From the NCBI GenBank assembly GCA_035468285.1, contig DATISY010000102.1:1-6350 (forward strand): 6,350 nt of DNA, read 5' to 3'. This document shows positions 5,666 through 6,350 of the stretch, piece after piece (position 1 is the first letter of the stretch; the number at the start of each line of letters is the position of its first letter). Under the pieces are notes generated by a model, which searched no databases, was not told where the DNA came from, and was given only the letters and a program-made list of their open reading frames with translations. Source of the DNA: PALSA-555 sp035468285. Its GTDB lineage: Bacteria > Actinomycetota > Acidimicrobiia > IMCC26256 > PALSA-555. Position numbers and translations under genes: made by a program.

Positions 5666-6350
5666 CGAACCGCGGGCTCGGCGCACGCCACGCCGAGGTC
5701 CAGCGCCTCCGCGCCCTGGCCCGCGACCGACACGCGCGCCGCACCGAGCACGCCTTCCTCCTCGAGGGCCCCCTGCTCCTCGAAGCCGCCCTCGACCGGG
5801 ACGCCCCCCTCGAAGCCGTCTACCTCGGCTACGGCGCCCGAGCCGCGTTCCCCGCCCTCCTGGCCCGCCTCACCGCCACCGGCATCCCGGTGCAGGACCT
5901 GCGCGAAGGCGTCCTCGAGAAGGTCGGCACCACCCGCACCCCCCAACCCGTCCTCGCCGTCGCCACCCTGCCCACCGACCCCCAGCTCCCACCCGACGGT
6001 GACGTCCTCGTCGCGGTCGACGTCGCCGACCCCGGCAACCTCGGCACCATGATCCGCAGCGCCGAAGCCGCCGGCGCCACCGCGGTCGTCGTCACCGGCG
6101 CCTCCGTCGACCCCCACAACCCCAAGGCCGTGCGCTCATCCGCCGGCGCGATCCTCGGCCTGCCCATCGTCGAGCAGCCCGACCCGGCCACCGCGCTCGA
6201 CGCGCTCCACGACCAAGGCCGTCACACGGTCGGGACGACCGCCCGCGGCGGTCGCGCCAGCGACACCCTCGACGTCACCACCCCCATCGCCCTCGTCGTC
6301 GGCAACGAGGCCCACGGTCTCGCCCCCGACGTCCAATCCCGCCTCGACGA
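5662..6350 (+). CDS. TrmH/SpoU-family RNA 2'-O-methyltransferase, 3' truncated by window
   Basis: This SPOUT-class enzyme transfers a methyl group from S-adenosylmethionine to a ribose 2'-OH in rRNA or tRNA. The frame is open from TTG 5662 to the window end (229 codons). Residues 30-100 (HAFLLEGPLLLEAAL, EAVYLG, EKVGTTRTPQPVLAV) resemble the SpoU substrate-binding domain. The catalytic knot domain shows motif 1, DPGNLGTMIRSAEAAGA (123-139, with Asn126 and Arg132), motif 2, NPKAVRSSAGAILGLP (153-168), and motif 3, LVVGNEAHGLAPDV (211-224). About 20-40 C-terminal residues are probably missing. TTG 5662 overlaps the rplT stop as TTGA; no ATG or GTG occurs in this frame before conserved sequence, so TTG is the best start and implies coupling. 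A gene of this family between rplT and pheS is, from memory, usual in actinobacteria, so pheST probably follows. The modified nucleotide cannot be named. Confidence 0.93.
   Translation, partial: MTNRGLGARHAEVQRLRALARDRHARRTEHAFLLEGPLLLEAALDRDAPLEAVYLGYGARAAFPALLARLTATGIPVQDLREGVLEKVGTTRTPQPVLAVATLPTDPQLPPDGDVLVAVDVADPGNLGTMIRSAEAAGATAVVVTGASVDPHNPKAVRSSAGAILGLPIVEQPDPATALDALHDQGRHTVGTTARGGRASDTLDVTTPIALVVGNEAHGLAPDVQSRLD

Noticed and set aside
1..6350. Mobile element, CRISPR, defence or toxin-antitoxin system
   Set aside because: Every gene is a recognisable core gene; there are no terminal inverted repeats, spaced direct repeats or composition breaks on reading.

Overview
The window is a very GC-rich (about 70% by eye), densely packed bacterial chromosomal segment with C/G-biased third codon positions. 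The order infC-rpmI-rplT-SpoU methyltransferase next to a DUF1844 gene, a long C-terminal tail on IF3, and a long-form HisG together point to Actinomycetota. An Acidimicrobiia-like lineage is a plausible guess, but the sequence alone does not settle it. All genes look like core chromosomal genes. I see no insertion sequence, phage gene, CRISPR array, tRNA or rRNA.

Left block (1-1905, + strand): the 3' end of a GTP cyclohydrolase II gene (ribA or ribBA), then ribH, hisG and a small cold-shock-domain gene. Neighbouring genes abut or overlap (0 nt gap, 7 nt overlap, 1 nt gap), so this reads as one transcript joining late riboflavin synthesis (lumazine synthase) to the first step of histidine synthesis.

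Middle block (1909-4210, - strand): a DUF1844 gene followed 13 nt later by a GH15 glucoamylase/trehalase-type glycoside hydrolase. The hydrolase ends 3 nt from the cold-shock gene in a tail-to-tail arrangement.

Right block (4435-6350, + strand): the translation operon infC-rpmI-rplT followed by a TrmH/SpoU-family rRNA methyltransferase that runs off the window. The 224-nt divergent gap between the DUF1844 gene and infC holds several inverted repeats, including an 11-bp hairpin just upstream of infC. infC appears to start at a rare AUA codon behind an eight-base Shine-Dalgarno match; rare start codons are the known basis of IF3 autoregulation. The methyltransferase appears to start at TTG inside the rplT stop region.

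I found no new biological system. The parts most worth a second look are the infC leader and start codon, and the unexplained pairing of DUF1844 with a GH15 enzyme beside the IF3 operon.
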